Assembly: GCA_039621445.1 (NCBI GenBank)
Contig: CP154955.1
Location: 3,330,017-3,394,016 of the forward strand
Origin: Euglena gracilis
Taxonomy: Eukaryota; Euglenida; Euglenophyceae; Euglenales
DNA: 64,000 nt
Direction: 5' to 3'
In this document: positions 1 to 10,944 of the stretch, piece after piece
Position numbering within the stretch: position 1 is the stretch's first letter
How the letters are laid out: each line of letters opens with the position of its first letter
Notes under the pieces: generated by a model
What the model saw: only the letters and a program-made list of their open reading frames with translations
Database searches by the model: none
Told to the model about the DNA's origin: nothing
Position numbers and translations under genes: made by a program

Positions 1-420
1 GGGGTACCCCCATTTTTTCCAGAATGACCCATAGAAGTGTAAAGGCGTTTTGATAACGCCTTATACTGGGGTTTCTTCCCAGGAAATCGTTAATGGACTC
101 ATTTTTTATTTGTTTCCGTTCCAAAGTTTGCCTAAGCAAATCATGCAAAGAAGTGGCCACCTGGGGGGTGGAATTTTTTCTCCCCTTCAATTGGCGAACA
201 TACCCTTGTAGGGGGTGATTTTAAGGCAGGGGATCCCTGGCACTTTGTTTTTATTAACTGGGGCCACCAGGTGGCTGCTTGCCAGTGGGGGGTTACCATC
301 AAAACTTTTGTCTGCGAAAAAATTTTCAATCTGGGGAGGAATTTTTGAATTATTGACCGGGGGGTTTGCATAAAGGTGTGTACCAGGCAGCCATTCTGCC
401 ATGGCACTGTGTACCAGATA
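1..420 (-). pseudogene. DIRS-like pol fragment: MT (Dam-like) domain
   Basis: The minus-strand frame from about 407 downwards carries the motif series SIIQKFLPRLK, then KVLMVTPHW and TWWPQL. The same series appears on the plus strand at 16149-16505, next to a DIRS-type RNase H and tyrosine recombinase. DIRS retrotransposons are known to carry a Dam-like N6-adenine methyltransferase (MT) domain after RNase H, and this fits it. The usual NPPW catalytic motif is eroded here to a TP-R form, so activity is unlikely. The fragment runs off the left edge. No start codon or complete domain is visible. Confidence 0.6.
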
Positions 421-932
421 AAATGGGCTACGGCCTACAAGCTAGCTACGGCCGGGCTGTACAAAGTGGTAGGGTTAAACCTTAAGACAAAGAGAGAATC
501 TCAGAGCTAGCGAATGCTTAGCGAAAGTAACTGGTTCCTACTTCAAGGTTACAGGGTTTGGTGCTTTACAATTCTGTTTTAAAATCTGAGGGCGAAGGCC
601 CATTTGAATAGAGAATTTTATTCTTTCTTTTACAAAGCTCGAAAGAGCAAATATCACTTTCATAAAAGGGACTACGGTCCTACCAATTCTCTTTTCCTTT
701 GTGCTTTGCAATCAAAGGGTAAAAGGTAAACAAATTTTATTGTTACTCCCCCCACGGGGTTTTCGGGAGGAAAGCATAAGTAGAAAAGCAAGGGTGGGAC
801 GTACACTTGGTAGCAGATTAGGTTTAACGGTCGAATGACCAAAAAAAAAGCACGGGTGGGCTGTCTCAGGGGCACAAGTGGCTACGGCTGCATCACAAAG
901 CCTCTGAGCCCCACCTTTGGTTACCTTTTTCG
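421..932. other. no gene seen
   Basis: AT-leaning sequence with short overlapping frames only. It holds no recognisable domain, RNA gene or terminal repeat and separates the DIRS fragment from the tandem repeats that precede the Ty3 gag. Confidence 0.5.
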
Positions 933-1094
933 GTGTTTTTACACAATTTTTCCATTTTTTTATATATACAATTTTCACAAATATATTCCAACTTTTCATC
1001 ACAAATGCAAATAGCAAATGCGAACAATGGAAACGCACCTATTAAATATGCTTTGTTAACAGGTTCGTTTTGTGCACTGCAGGATGCAGACGAA

Positions 1095-1405
1095 GCCGCT
1101 ACGGCGACAAAAAAATTTTCCTTACAAGGGGCGAATGCCCAAGTCGCTTCAGCGACAGAAAATTTTTATTCACAAGGGGCGGATGCCCAAGCCGCTTCTG
1201 CGGTAGAAAATTTTTCCTTACAAGGGGCGGACGCCCAAACCGCTTTAGCGGTGCCCCCCCCCTACAACAAGCCGCTTTTGCGGTGCCCCCCCCCTCCAAG
1301 GGTCTTCGGACCCAGGCCGCTTCGGCGGTGCCCCCCCCCTCCAAGGGTCTACGGACACAACCCGCATTCGCGGACCCACCCTTACAACAGCCGCATTTGC
1401 GGTAC
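1095..1405 (+). repeat. tandem repeats, 48-nt then 45-nt units
   Basis: Three 48-nt units start at 1095, 1143 and 1191. Each has a CCGCT...GCGG-like half-palindrome followed by an A/T run and GGGGCG(A/G)ATGCCCAA. From 1271 a second set with 45-nt spacing (1271, 1316, 1361) carries poly-C and CCAAGGGTCT. Plus-strand frames stay open, giving 16-residue units such as SQGADAQAASA. The repeat sits just before gag coding sequence, so it could be a 5' untranslated region or a low-complexity gag N-terminus. Coding status is uncertain. Confidence 0.6.
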
Positions 1406-1504
1406 AACATAACCCTACAATGGGTCTACGGACCCCCTAAGCATCCACGGAGCCTGACTCACAAGTGGGCAGAATGCCCGAACGGGATTGACAAGTAGTG
1501 CCTT

Positions 1505-3041
1505 TTGGCACCCAATTGCCAGCAGAGCCCCCCACTTACGAGGACGGGTTGGAAACACCCTGTTTTTTTTCCAACCCCTCACCCCCCCGGCCCTACCACC
1601 GGTAAGCCCTATTCGGGACTTGCCCCCCCTCTACAATTGGGAGAAATCCCAGCTCTACCTTGGTCTGAAATGCGGTTGGTGGTCCCGGACACTGCCGGTG
1701 TCATTGTTCCTCTGGACTCCGTGGAAGACCGGGATGAGTTCTCCAGTAATACCGTTGAGCGCGTAGTCGCAAATTTACCGGAGAACCACCCACTACAACT
1801 GCAATTTCGACACATCGAAGCATGTGTCCAAAATTGCGCCAAAAAACTGAACCAAGTCCTACAATTTGATGAAGACAGTCACAAGGCCGTTTTCGCAAGC
1901 TGTATTTCTTTTGGCAATATATCCAAGGTTTAGGACAATTTTGCCAAAACAATTGCAACTCCACTACAATGGATCTTCGGAACCTCCACCAAGGTTTTGA
2001 TGCATTTTTACGTGACACCTTGGTGCAAAACTTCCAACACGTACAAGAGACCCTCCAAACCGCGGAATCGCGGAATAACGCAAGCTTTTCACATTTACAA
2101 CAAAATCTACAACAACTCTTCACACAACTGGAATTTTTTTCGTCTACAACGCAAGAAATGCAGTCCCGGCTACAACAACGGGATAAAGCGCCTACGGGTG
2201 CGGAACGTGGCTCATATGTCTCATATGAGCACTTTTCAACTTCCAATGTTGTACAACAGTCCCAAGAACGCATTTTGCGTTTGGGTGATGAAAACGCGAG
2301 TTTTCATCAAAACTTTGCACAAATACGCGAAAACTGTGTACAAAGAGCTTTTGCTCAACAACTGGAAGCGGATTGGTCGTTTGGAACAAACTTCCTGCAA
2401 ATGCGGTGAAGTTTCCCACATTTTGACCACGTTGCACACTCAAGTGGCGGAAATCGCGCATCGGCAGGATTTCCTCCATGACTGAATGAATGAAAGAACA
2501 ATTCAATGCGGTTCTCTTCCATCCCTACAATTATCGAGGCCCTTCAACGCGAGGAACTCGCGGATAACAAAACTTACACTTGACCAACGATGGAATTACG
2601 TTTCCAAACAAATGAAACTCTCACAACTTTTGGGACAGATACAATCGGCCTATACCAACCACCCTTCCGCTGGTCTCCCTAGCGGTACGGTAAGTGCCCT
2701 GCAAAAGACTTCTTCTCCAAAATCCCAACGGGGATACACAAACATACAAACTGCCCAAGGGGAGACACAAAAACGCGCTATCCGCGCTCTTCTGACCAAT
2801 CTTCTGACAGAACTTGCTTTTTGTACAACAAATCGGGGCATACGTCCCGAGACTGCCCCACCCTGATACGCAAAAGCGGTATCACAGTCCAAGGGCTTCA
2901 CAATCCACGCGGAGCTCGCGCTCCTCTAGGTTTTCGCACAAATCTGGACAATCACAATCTTCGGGTTATCGACAAAGGTCCCGATCACCATTCCGCGACC
3001 GCGGACGCCATCGCGTACCTCGTGCTCGATCACCAGTACGT
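1505..3041 (+). pseudogene. gag: Ty3-like gag, family A copy 1
   Basis: This is a degenerate gag split over at least four frames (1505-1933, 1969-2409, 2486-2866, 2814-3041). The 1969-2409 frame is Gln/Glu-rich and probably coiled-coil; a related frame lies on the minus strand at 44526-44981. A retroviral-type zinc knuckle lies at 2815-2856 with CX2[Y]X4HX4C spacing; its second Cys is replaced by Tyr, matching a TGC-to-TAC type change. It is followed by an Arg/Ser-rich tail (RQRSRSPFRDRGRHR). The tail ends abruptly at an ACGT at 3038 and resumes in frame from 6406 on the minus strand, as expected if 3042-6406 is inverted. Confidence 0.65.
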
Positions 3042-3990
3042 TTGATTTGTACGGGCCAGCAATGTCAAGTACAACGTTGTCCAACATCAATTGTTTATTT
3101 GTCGTTAGCGATTCTCGCATTGTATCATCCCATTGTTTTTTTGCATTGTCAGGAGCGCAATTTTTGAGTTGTCGCCTCAGTGGTACCGCTGTATTGGCAA
3201 AATCCTTCATGTAAATCGCGTAGTACTGTGCTAAACCCAAAAATCCTTTTAAATGTGTGATTGTTTTGGTATTTTCAGATGTCCACTTCTTCACAGCTTC
3301 AAGTTTGCTTGGAGATGCTCTCTTTTGTCCGTTGTTAAGAGTGTGTCCACAAAGGTTTATCGTTTCACGAAACAAATGTATTTTCGCACGTTTGACGAAA
3401 CTCCAAATGTTTTTGAAACGTTGTCAGTACTGATCGCACATCGCAGTAATGGACATCAGGCATATCACTACCCGAATTTGTAAGTGGAGGAGGTGAGCCA
3501 ATCAGCACGTCATCAATATATACCATTGCAAACGGTAAGTCTCGTAAAATACATTGTATCATTCTCTGGAACATGGCTCGGCCATTCTATACACCCATTC
3601 GTAGCACCGTCCATCGATAAACTCTGCGGGAGGTTACAAATACGGTGTATGGGCTGTGTGTCAGGGTGTAAGTGCATCTGGTGAAAACCATCCTCTTAGT
3701 CGAAAATCGACCAGAGGCGGTTTTCCGCTTGTTTTGTAATCTGGTCTTCGAAAAGTGGTAACGGAAATGGATCGTCGTTTGTCTGTGAGTTCAAATACCG
3801 GTAATCCAGCACAAGTCTCCACTTCTTCTGTCCAGAAGCATCGGGAGGCTTGGGTACCACAAAAGATTGTGACGTCCACTCGCTTTTGCATGGTATGATC
3901 CATTTTCGTTCAATCAGGTTTTCGATCGTTGTATTGAGAGCTTGTTCTCTTTCGCCTGGACAGCGAAAGAATTAACGGTGCGTGGGCTGT
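3042..3990 (-). pseudogene. pol: Ty3-like reverse transcriptase, family A copy 1
   Basis: Read on the minus strand this is an RT palm and connection with several frameshifts. Recognisable pieces are an FELTDKR...PDYKT region (about 3900-3720), the MFQRMIQCILRDLPFA helix, and an intact catalytic YIDD at 3509-3520 followed by VLIGS. Next comes GFLGLAQYYAIYMKDFA (about 3250-3190), the usual Ty3 thumb. The coding sequence stops at 3042 after DIAGPYKSN, just where RNase H (DGSDYAVGG) should start; that part is found at 6411 on the other strand. At least three frame breaks make it inactive. Confidence 0.7.
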
Positions 3991-4143
3991 GCACCTTCTT
4001 TGAGTTCAATTTTAAAGACACCAAAAGATCGGCGAATTGCAGGATCTATGTCTTGGGCATAGATAGGATGTTCAAGAACATCACTGAATTCGCGATTGCT
4101 CTTTGTACTTAGTTCTTGTCATTTGGGATGTTGACCACGGCTT

Positions 4144-4484
4144 TTATCTCGGTAAGTCCCACCACTGAAAAGTGACGTACGTCAGTTGCTGGGACCATTC
4201 CGCTTCAAGATTTATAGGAATGTGCAGCACACCGCGTGCTTGATCCTGAAGGTTCTTGTCAACAACAAGCGGGATAAGTTTCAGAGGTGGGTGTAGCCAC
4301 AGGACCACAACACCCCAAAACTTGTCAAACGCACTTGTATGACTTGACCAGTAACTTGGCAAACGAGAATGTACTTTGGACGAGAGTGCGTCAATCTCCA
4401 ACTGTAGGTCCGTCTACTTCGCGATTTGCGCAATTTTGGAAAACCAGGTTCACAAAATGCGATATGGTCCAAAATTGAACCCAT
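4144..4484 (-). pseudogene. Ty3 family A protease-RT linker region
   Basis: Minus-strand frames hold a stretch (GVLHIPINLEAEWSQQLTYV, then FQWWDLP) between protease and RT. The same stretch, in a shifted frame, is recognisable on the plus strand at about 62630-62780 in family A copy 2. That supports real, family-specific coding sequence. No named domain is recognised. The region is out of frame with both neighbours. Confidence 0.4.
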
Positions 4485-4627
4485 TCCAAATGCGGTTCGC
4501 GAAAACTGTCGCAGTTTCAGTCCTGTGGAGGGCTGAAAAACAGTTTACCGAGCCTCATCGGTAATGAGGTGTGTCCGAAGACACTTCATCAGTAATTGTA
4601 CCAAGCGTGTCAGGTGTATTGAGAAAA

Positions 4628-5398
4628 TCACAATTGTTGTTGGCATTCTGCCATTTGAAGCCGAGGACGTTGGACGGTTTTGGCATTCTGCCATTTGGGG
4701 TCAGAGAGATTGGCTTTCTGCCATTGGAAGTCCTCCTGTGCGATTCTCGCGGTTCCGAACAGGGACGCGATTCTGCGTTTGTCCAGTTGTCGATGCACTT
4801 CAACACACAACGGGTAACCACCAGGTGTGTTGTGTTCTCGTTCAGCTGTCAGGGTAAACTCGGTACCGATTCCGGTACCAAGTGTACTCTGGTTGTTGAG
4901 TAAAGCGATTAGTTTGGAAGGTTCAACAACACATCCACAGTCAAAATCAGGGTTTGTGGAAATTCTCCGACAATGTGCGCATTGGAAGGATGTGTCGGTC
5001 TGGTAGTGCATATCAGCCATGTGTAGTGTGTGTATGGGGTTGTTGAAAGTTGTAGCTGCTGGGGGGTGTACAGGGGTGTCTGAAATCGACACACCTGGAG
5101 GAAAACGTAAAAGTTGTGCAGCTGGGCGGCTACTCGATACCGAAATTTCTTCAGGCCTTTGGGCTTTCACCTTGGAACCCAGTGGAACGTGGGGGGTTAC
5201 GCTACTTGCTTTCCCTACCGCTTGGGAAACGTGTGGTAAAAGTGTAGTGGGTAGGGGGGCAGCTTTGTCTTGACCCCTGGTGTAGGAAACGGTGTTTTCG
5301 GTTGTAGAAAACGTTGTGGCAAGGCTGTGGGACGTCTGGGGAGACGCCTTGGGGGAGAAATTCGGTGGTGTGGGTTGCGTGCGTGCAGTAGTGCGCAA
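4628..5398 (-). CDS. P/T-rich, Cys-containing linker protein of family A
   Basis: A 256-codon open frame, the longest in the inverted segment. Its first 120 or so residues are Pro/Thr/Ser-rich and look disordered. A short cysteine cluster follows (CAHCRR, then CGC about 14 residues on) that may bind a metal. The C-terminal half has QWQKANL and KWQNAKT repeats. A comparable CAEC cluster lies at about 62160 in family A copy 2. The frame lies between the protease and the RT linker, so it is probably an internal slice of a pol polyprotein rather than a separate gene. Function is unknown. Confidence 0.4.
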   Translation of the reverse strand: MRTTARTQPTPPNFSPKASPQTSHSLATTFSTTENTVSYTRGQDKAAPLPTTLLPHVSQAVGKASSVTPHVPLGSKVKAQRPEEISVSSSRPAAQLLRFPPGVSISDTPVHPPAATTFNNPIHTLHMADMHYQTDTSFQCAHCRRISTNPDFDCGCVVEPSKLIALLNNQSTLGTGIGTEFTLTAEREHNTPGGYPLCVEVHRQLDKRRIASLFGTARIAQEDFQWQKANLSDPKWQNAKTVQRPRLQMAECQQQL

Positions 5399-6406
5399 AC
5401 CGAGGGAGGGAAACCCAAAATTATGTCACACCCGCGGACACCTGATTCGTAACTCCAGGTACCCAGAAAATGTTTTTTTGCGGGTTGTGAGTGGTGCTTG
5501 GGGATGATGGGGAGGAGTATGTCCAAAAAGCATTACAAGTCACCACCGCACATGGGGCTGTTGTCAGCAGTCATAATTTTGATGGGGTACTTGGCTTTCA
5601 CCAAGAGGGAGGTGCGTACCAATCCCGTGCGAAAGAGAGGGGGGATTCAACACCCTGTGTCGATCAAAATTTTGCATTTAGTAGAAAACGTTTGTGGTCG
5701 CATTTCCGCTTGGACCAAAACTTCCATGAGGTGTACACAAAGTGCAGGATCCGGTGTAAAATTGGTGTCTCTCCAACTGTGTCAGGATCCCGTTCCTACT
5801 TTGCTCAGCATTCCAGGCAGAAATTTGGAGTGGGGGGTGGGGGACCCAAAAATTGTCAGGGTACCGACCAAAAAGGCAGATGGGCAGGGAAAGTAAGGTT
5901 GATCAGGTCCTACTTCTGTTTATCAGCCCAGAGGTCCTTGCGCACAGACCTCGGGCTCCCCTACTCCAAGTCCGATTCAGCACTTCGGCTGTTTATCGTT
6001 TTCTTGTGTGAGTAGATAGCGCGCAATGCGCGGACCGCATTGCGGTCGTCCTCCAACAAGGATTCGGAGCTCTCATCCCCCTCCCTGCCCGAAGCCGGGG
6101 TTCCCTCCTCTAAAGAGGAGATTTTGAACCCGACCTTGTGTATGTGGTTGTGTTTTGTGTCATTGCGGTGACGCTGGTTCGGCGGGGACAGCGAGAACGG
6201 TAACATTTGGAGGAGTGGTGGTTGTGTTATCCACAAAGGGAACACTTTTGTCGTTTTTGTGACTTTAATGGGCTTTCACCCCTTGGAGGTCTTGGTGAAC
6301 GGAATCCCGTTAGACCACGGCTGTTATAACCCGGTTTCCGGGATGCCGATCGCGAAGAAGACGATCCCCTTCGCGAAGGTGATCATGATGAGTCGCGATT
6401 TGTATC
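5215..6406 (-). pseudogene. gag tail and aspartic protease, family A copy 1
   Basis: From 6406 downwards the minus strand continues the Arg/Ser-rich gag tail (SPSRRGSSSSRSASRKP) that breaks off at 3041. Further down, KILIDTGC at about 5676-5650 is a retropepsin active site (DTG at 5661-5653), immediately followed by a stop codon. PIKIMTADNSPMCGGDL is the flap region. The frame 5526-5215 (IIPKHHSQPA, YESGVRGCDIILG) matches the end of the protease at 61485-61901. Retropepsins act as dimers to process the Gag-Pol polyprotein; the stop after the DTG makes this copy dead. Confidence 0.6.
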
Positions 6407-6410
6407 ACGT

Positions 6411-6925
6411 TTGTATGGGGGTCGGGAGGTCGACGGCAGTGACTATGCGGTCGGCGGTGTGTTGAGTCAACATAACTCGTGCAATGAATTGCGCCCTGTA
6501 GCATTCTTTAGCAGAAAGCTACAAGGTTATGACGGAAATGGACAAGTCAAATGTAGCATACAAAAAAAGCAGACGTATGCCATTGTCCTTATCCTACGAA
6601 AATCCCGAAATTGGGTCGCCAATTCACTCGTACAAATACTGGTGTTGACGGACCATGAGTCACTCCAACACTGATACACCGAAGACTTAAACAAAGCCAT
6701 GTCCTCAGCTGGCCGAAGATGCCGTTGGCACGAATTTTTGAGCCAGTTCAACCTGGTGGTAGTTTACACACCAGGTCATACTCAAAAAGTCGCAAACCCA
6801 CTCTCCCGTGCTCCCTGGCATTACCCTGGTAACCGATGCCACGTTCCACGGAAGTCGCGAAGCTGACGATTTCACAAGGCGCGCAGACGCCGCTGACAAT
6901 CTGCTTGACAACTTCCCTGTTTCAC
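6411..6925 (+). pseudogene. Ty3 RNase H, family A copy 1
   Basis: The frame shows DGSDYAVGGVLSQ, LRPVAFFSRKL, QTYAIVLIL and LVLTDHESLQ, the consecutive Ty3 RNase H blocks. It then reads CRWHEFLSQFNLVVVYTPG (about 6718-6770) and ANPLSRAPW. RNase H would degrade the RNA strand of the RNA:DNA hybrid during reverse transcription. A frame break separates it from the RT on the inverted segment, and a stop follows the TDHESLQ block. Copy 2 of the family has the same blocks at 63109-63480. Homology to family A ends near 6925, where a GC-rich element begins. Confidence 0.65.
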
Positions 6926-6965
6926 GGATTCGGCGGCGGATGCCGATAGCCCCACCTGCGCGGCG

Positions 6966-8960
6966 GTGAGGGTAGACTCCCGTCTGTACTTCGGCGAGAT
7001 CATCGTTAGTATGCGGCAGGGAGCAGAGGAGATGTACGAGAAGTTCTGCCGGAAGCACACCCGAGACGTCCGTGAGACTTTGCTGGCCCTGGAGAAGGAC
7101 AGATGGGTCAGCGACAGCGGCAATGTCAAGCTCTTCATGAGGCAGGTGGAGTTTGTGGGGCATGTCCTGGGGCACGGCAGGAGGTCACCTGCCCCAGGCA
7201 AGCCGTCGGCGGTACAGCACTGGCAGCTGCCGCCAACGGCAACCAGGTCTCCGCGCGTTTGCAATGTCTGCAATTACTATGCGGGCGACGTAAAGCTGTA
7301 CGCGGAGCTGTCGGCGCCGTTGCAGGAGAAGCTGAAGTTGCCGAGGGAGCTGACCAAGGCGGGTTCCAAGCACCAAGTGGTGTGGACGGAGCAGGAGAAG
7401 GAGGCGTTCGACAAACTGAAGAAGGCCCTGGTTGCCGACCTGGAGCTTTACCATATCGACCCTGCCAAGCCCTTCGTCCTGCGCACCGACGTGTCGGACT
7501 ACGCCATCGGTCGGCGCTGCAGAAGTTCCCGAAGATCGACGGCGTGCCACGGGTGAAGGACCTGAGGCCGGGGGCCTCCGTCACAGTGGACTTCATGTCC
7601 CGGAAGCTCACCGAGGGGCAGCGCCTTCGGTGGGACCGCCGGGACAAGGAGACGTATGCCATGGTTGCCACCCTCGACAAGAGGGCGGGCTTCCTGCTGG
7701 ACAACGAGATCCTTGTCCTGACCGACAACCGCAGCCTCGAGTAGTGGTACAAGCTGTACGTCGTCGGTGTGGGCCTGCAGGGGAGCAGGTGGCATGCGAA
7801 GCTCAACGAGTTCCGCATCACCGTGGTTCACGTCCCCGGCGACACCAACGTGGTGGGAGATGCCCTGTCCCGCTGGGCCCAACCAGCATCACAAAGCTGG
7901 CGCGACACCTCGTGGCACCGCACCGAGGCCGACACGAAGGAGATGAAGGCCCACAACGTGGAGGAGAGGCTGCACGAGAAGTGCACCCCGAAGGGAGTGC
8001 GTCCCGTGGACGATGAAACCAAGGCGGAGGAGGTGGAGAGATTGACACAGAAGGAGGTGAGAGAGCTGGCCATCATCCACCTAATCCTACTCCAGTCGGT
8101 CGCTGCGGTCCCATCAACGCCCCGCATCGCCGTCACCACGCGCAGCCGCCTCGCAACGCAGCGCAACGCCCGAGATGCCCCAGCAGACGCCCCGCACGTT
8201 ATGCGATCCGAGCGCCCACGCGAGACGCACCTGTCGGCCTCGTCACCCGCGGCCGCAGCAGTCCCACCGTGTGTGCTGTGCATCGCACCACCAGCGTCCG
8301 TGCCGTCACCATCATCCAGCGCGCCATCGCCAGTCCCACGACCTGCACCGCAGTCCACCGTACCGCAATCCATCGCCCCGTCCGCAGCGCCAACGGTCCC
8401 GTCTACCGCGTCCACAGCCGGTGAGCCATCACCGGTTGTCCCCGTCCTGTCCACAGCGCCCACAGCCGGTGCGCCGTCATCGGCCGTGCCCGTCCCTTCT
8501 GCAGCGCCCACAGCCGGTGTGCCGTCAAGGGCCGTGACCGTCCCATGCGCATCGCCTGCAGCTGGTGGGCCGTCACCAGCCGTCCCTGTGCCCCTGCAGC
8601 CTGACCTGGACATCAAAGTCTTCGACATGGAATGGAGCAAGGCGTACGCGGAGTGCCCACGCTGGAAACCCATCTGGGACCAGGCCCGTAACGGCCCGGG
8701 CTGGCACCAGTGGGATCCAGCTGGTGGATGGCCGCCTCGTCATGGACGGGAGCTGGTGCGTCCCGAGTGGACTGCTGGCGGAGGTGCTGAAGGAGCAGCA
8801 CTCGGCCTCCGGCAACATCGGCGGGGACCAGCTGGTGGAGGAAGCCGATCGCACCTACGTCTTCGCGGACCGGCTGGCGGCGGCGAAGGTGGCCGGCGGG
8901 CTGCAGCGGTCGTGCCCAATGTGCCAGGTGCCAGGCACGCAAAGGCACGCTCACTCTGCA
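6966..8960 (+). pseudogene. pol: GC-rich Ty3 pol fragment (RT end, RNase H, integrase zinc site)
   Basis: This piece is clearly richer in G+C than its neighbours. It opens inside RT; the catalytic position reads YFGE instead of YIDD, so RT is dead. Next come RQVEFVGHVLGHGRRSPAPGK, RTDVSDYAIG (RNase H), a frameshift near 7510, FMSRKLTEGQRLRW, LVLTDNRSLE and a stop. VVHVPGDTNVVGDALSR follows in the next frame (7769-9067). A Pro/Ala-rich spacer leads to an integrase H2C2 site (about 8725-8925, partly frameshifted): the second His is Asn (EQHSASGNIGG) and CPMCQ is kept. Core integrase is absent. Style resembles dinoflagellate Ty3 elements. Confidence 0.75.
8410..8592 (+). repeat. 48-nt coding repeat (16-residue Pro/Ala unit)
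   Basis: At least three 48-nt units encode the pattern AP(T/S)AGxPSxAVPVPx between RNase H and the integrase zinc site. The reading frame is kept across units, so expansion happened in frame. It probably acts as a flexible linker in the polyprotein. Confidence 0.6.
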
Positions 8961-10020
8961 GTCCCGGGACGCCCCACATGTTGGGCACCTCAGACGGGAA
9001 CGGCAACGGTTGGATGGGCACATTGGGGAACAGCTGGGAGAAGGATCGGGTCCCGGGGAGAAGCTGAGGGGGGTGGGTCCCCGGGTGGTACCCAGGGGGT
9101 CGGTTCTCACTGGGATTATTTTGGGAACGGGAGGGAGACTTGGGACGAGTCTGGAGGGCTATCGACTAGGGGCTCGGATTAGAGGTGGATGGGTGGGAGT
9201 TGGGGTGGGGCTTGGAGTGCGGGAACAGGGGATTGTGGAGATGAGATTGGGGATGCGGCTGGGTACGGGAGGGTTGTTTCCGGGGTGATTTCTTGCGCTT
9301 CCCGAGAGCTATTGTGAAGACTTGCGGTAGTGGCTACCACTTCAGAGTCCCCGGAAAGGGTTGGCATCTTTTCTGTATCCCGTTGGGCCGGTGCCAAAAA
9401 AATATTCTTTTTTTACGGCCTTCGGTCCTTCAATTCCGCCAGAACCTGGGTTCCGGCAGCCAAGTAATTCAAAGATGGTGGGGGGGATGGATATTTTTAG
9501 CGAACTCCTTGGAGGGTGCCTCTGAAGAAGTAGGAGGGGGGAGAAAAAGCCAGGTTTAAAACTAAAAAAGGGTAGCAGGTGGAAGCGGATGAACACCATC
9601 CCCTGGATCCCCAGTGCCTGTTGCCCTTCTTTTCGAATTTGATTTGTTGCGTTGGCTTCCCCTTTTACTTGACATTACGGCTTGACTGAGTGACTATTTG
9701 TTGTATTTTTTGATAGTTGAATTTTTGAACAGAATTTGATAATTTTACATTGCTTGCCTCAGCAATCACAATTATTTGAGTGAAACAGCAGGAAAAGAGA
9801 CCTGGGGGGGGAAAGTAACCAGGAAAAAAATGTAGCGGGGGGGGGGGAAGTTCGCTAGTTCCGGTGCACACGCGCCAGGCCGCTTCCCGCCACCCACAAG
9901 GCCACTGGGGCCAAAAATATGAACAAGAAGATCAATTTCAACAAGATCACAAGGAGGGTCCATCACAGGCCCCACAGAACCTAAAGGTCAGCCCTGCAAG
10001 GGCTTTATAAATAGGCAGCC
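8961..10020. other. G-rich noncoding stretch
   Basis: From 9040 to 9290 the plus strand is very G-rich, with many GGG runs (GGGGGTGGG, TGGGGTGGGG), which could form G-quadruplexes or be a decayed untranslated region. Around 9480 and 9840 there are G-homopolymers. No coding domain or terminal repeat was found. Confidence 0.45.
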
Positions 10021-10022
10021 CC

Positions 10023-10660
10023 TTGCCCAGCTCCAGGAAGAAGATGGCCCCCCAAGGGCCAGCCAGGAGGAACAGGAAGGGAGAGACTCCCCACCAGCAT
10101 TTATTCCTGCTCAATCAACAAGGGGGAACCCACAGTGGCCCCCCTATGGTATGGCTACCAACACCATCTACACCAAGAAGGCAAGATAGGCAAATCAGGG
10201 GCAGTAAGCCCTATGCTATGTGTTCTAACTACAAGATGCTCCAGAGAGTTTGTGAGCAGAGAGGGAGAGAGTGCATGCACATCCCCCGGGAACATTTTCT
10301 TTTTCCAAGGGCTCAAGCCCTAGGGACTCTCGGGGCTGTGAAATGTCCAACATCCCCCACACAGCCCCCAGAAAAACATGTAGTCGGGAAAATACATTTC
10401 ATGGAGGAAAAATGCGGAGACACCCCCCTGTATCAGAGACTCCAAAAGAGTCTGAAATGGTGGTCAAAACATGCCTTCCCCCAGCAACATGTCAATTGAT
10501 CAAAAATGGAATCCAATTCCCTGCGTAAATCACCCAAAATTGTCCACCCACCCTAAACATAGAGCAAACTGGGACCCGAACCAGGCAGAAAAAGTTATGC
10601 TTGTGAAACCCCGACCTTGGTTCGAAGTTTTTGAGGATCCTTCGGCCTCGGCTGTTTTCT
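10023..10660 (+). pseudogene. DIRS-like upstream coding fragment (copy D2)
   Basis: The open frame 10023-10499 (158 codons) carries RECMHIPREHFLFPRAQALG, then KIHFMEEK and SLKWWSK. The same series, with more stops, recurs at about 22740-22960, where it leads into a DIRS-like RT. It is therefore taken as the region just upstream of RT in this family. No catalytic motif is present and the frame decays after 10500. It ends where a separate conserved minus-strand segment begins. Confidence 0.5.
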
Positions 10661-10868
10661 GAGGCGGCCGCGAGCCGTCGAGGTCAAAATATTCAAACAT
10701 TTCCTTTTGGATCTTGAGCTTTTCCAATTGAACATTGAAATACAACTTGTTTATCAAGATCAGGTTCTTGCATGCACAAACAATTGATGTTTTTGTAGTA
10801 CTCACAAGTGCATTGGTGTTAGGTAGAAGAACCCTGTGTGTGGTATGGTTTGAAATTGGGGGGTTCAA
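10530..10868 (-). pseudogene. conserved short coding segment, copy 1
   Basis: The minus frame reads VQLEKLKIQKEMFEYFDLDG, then RPPQKTAEAEGSSK. A second copy on the same strand at 14796-15044 reads LQLENFKSKKEMIEYFAFDG with RPPQKKAVAEGSSK. Conservation at the protein level with nucleotide drift suggests a real protein segment, possibly helical. The family is not recognised. The two copies flank a gag-like minus-strand region (10.9-14.7 kb). Confidence 0.4.
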
Positions 10869-10944
10869 GTTGATACTTTCTTAGGTTAATTAGGGAAAAT
10901 GGCAAATACTACTGTGGAAAATCGTTCATCCGGCCTTGAAAATT

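Larger units (their letters stand above)
3042..6406. other. inverted segment inside Ty3 family A
   Basis: Everything Ty3-like in this stretch (RS-rich gag tail, protease, linker, RT) is on the minus strand. The preceding gag and following RNase H are on the plus strand. Both ends lie at the palindrome ACGT (3038-3041 and 6407-6410). Conceptually flipping the segment continues the RS-rich gag frame for about 60 residues with one stop, and puts RT directly before RNase H. It is therefore read as an inversion of 3.4 kb, not as two independent elements. Confidence 0.7.

Noticed and set aside
7135-8673. Long minus-strand frames (228 and 281 codons) opposite the GC-rich Ty3 fragment
   Set aside because: The plus strand carries recognisable RT, RNase H and integrase blocks; high GC alone keeps the opposite strand open, and no domain is visible there.
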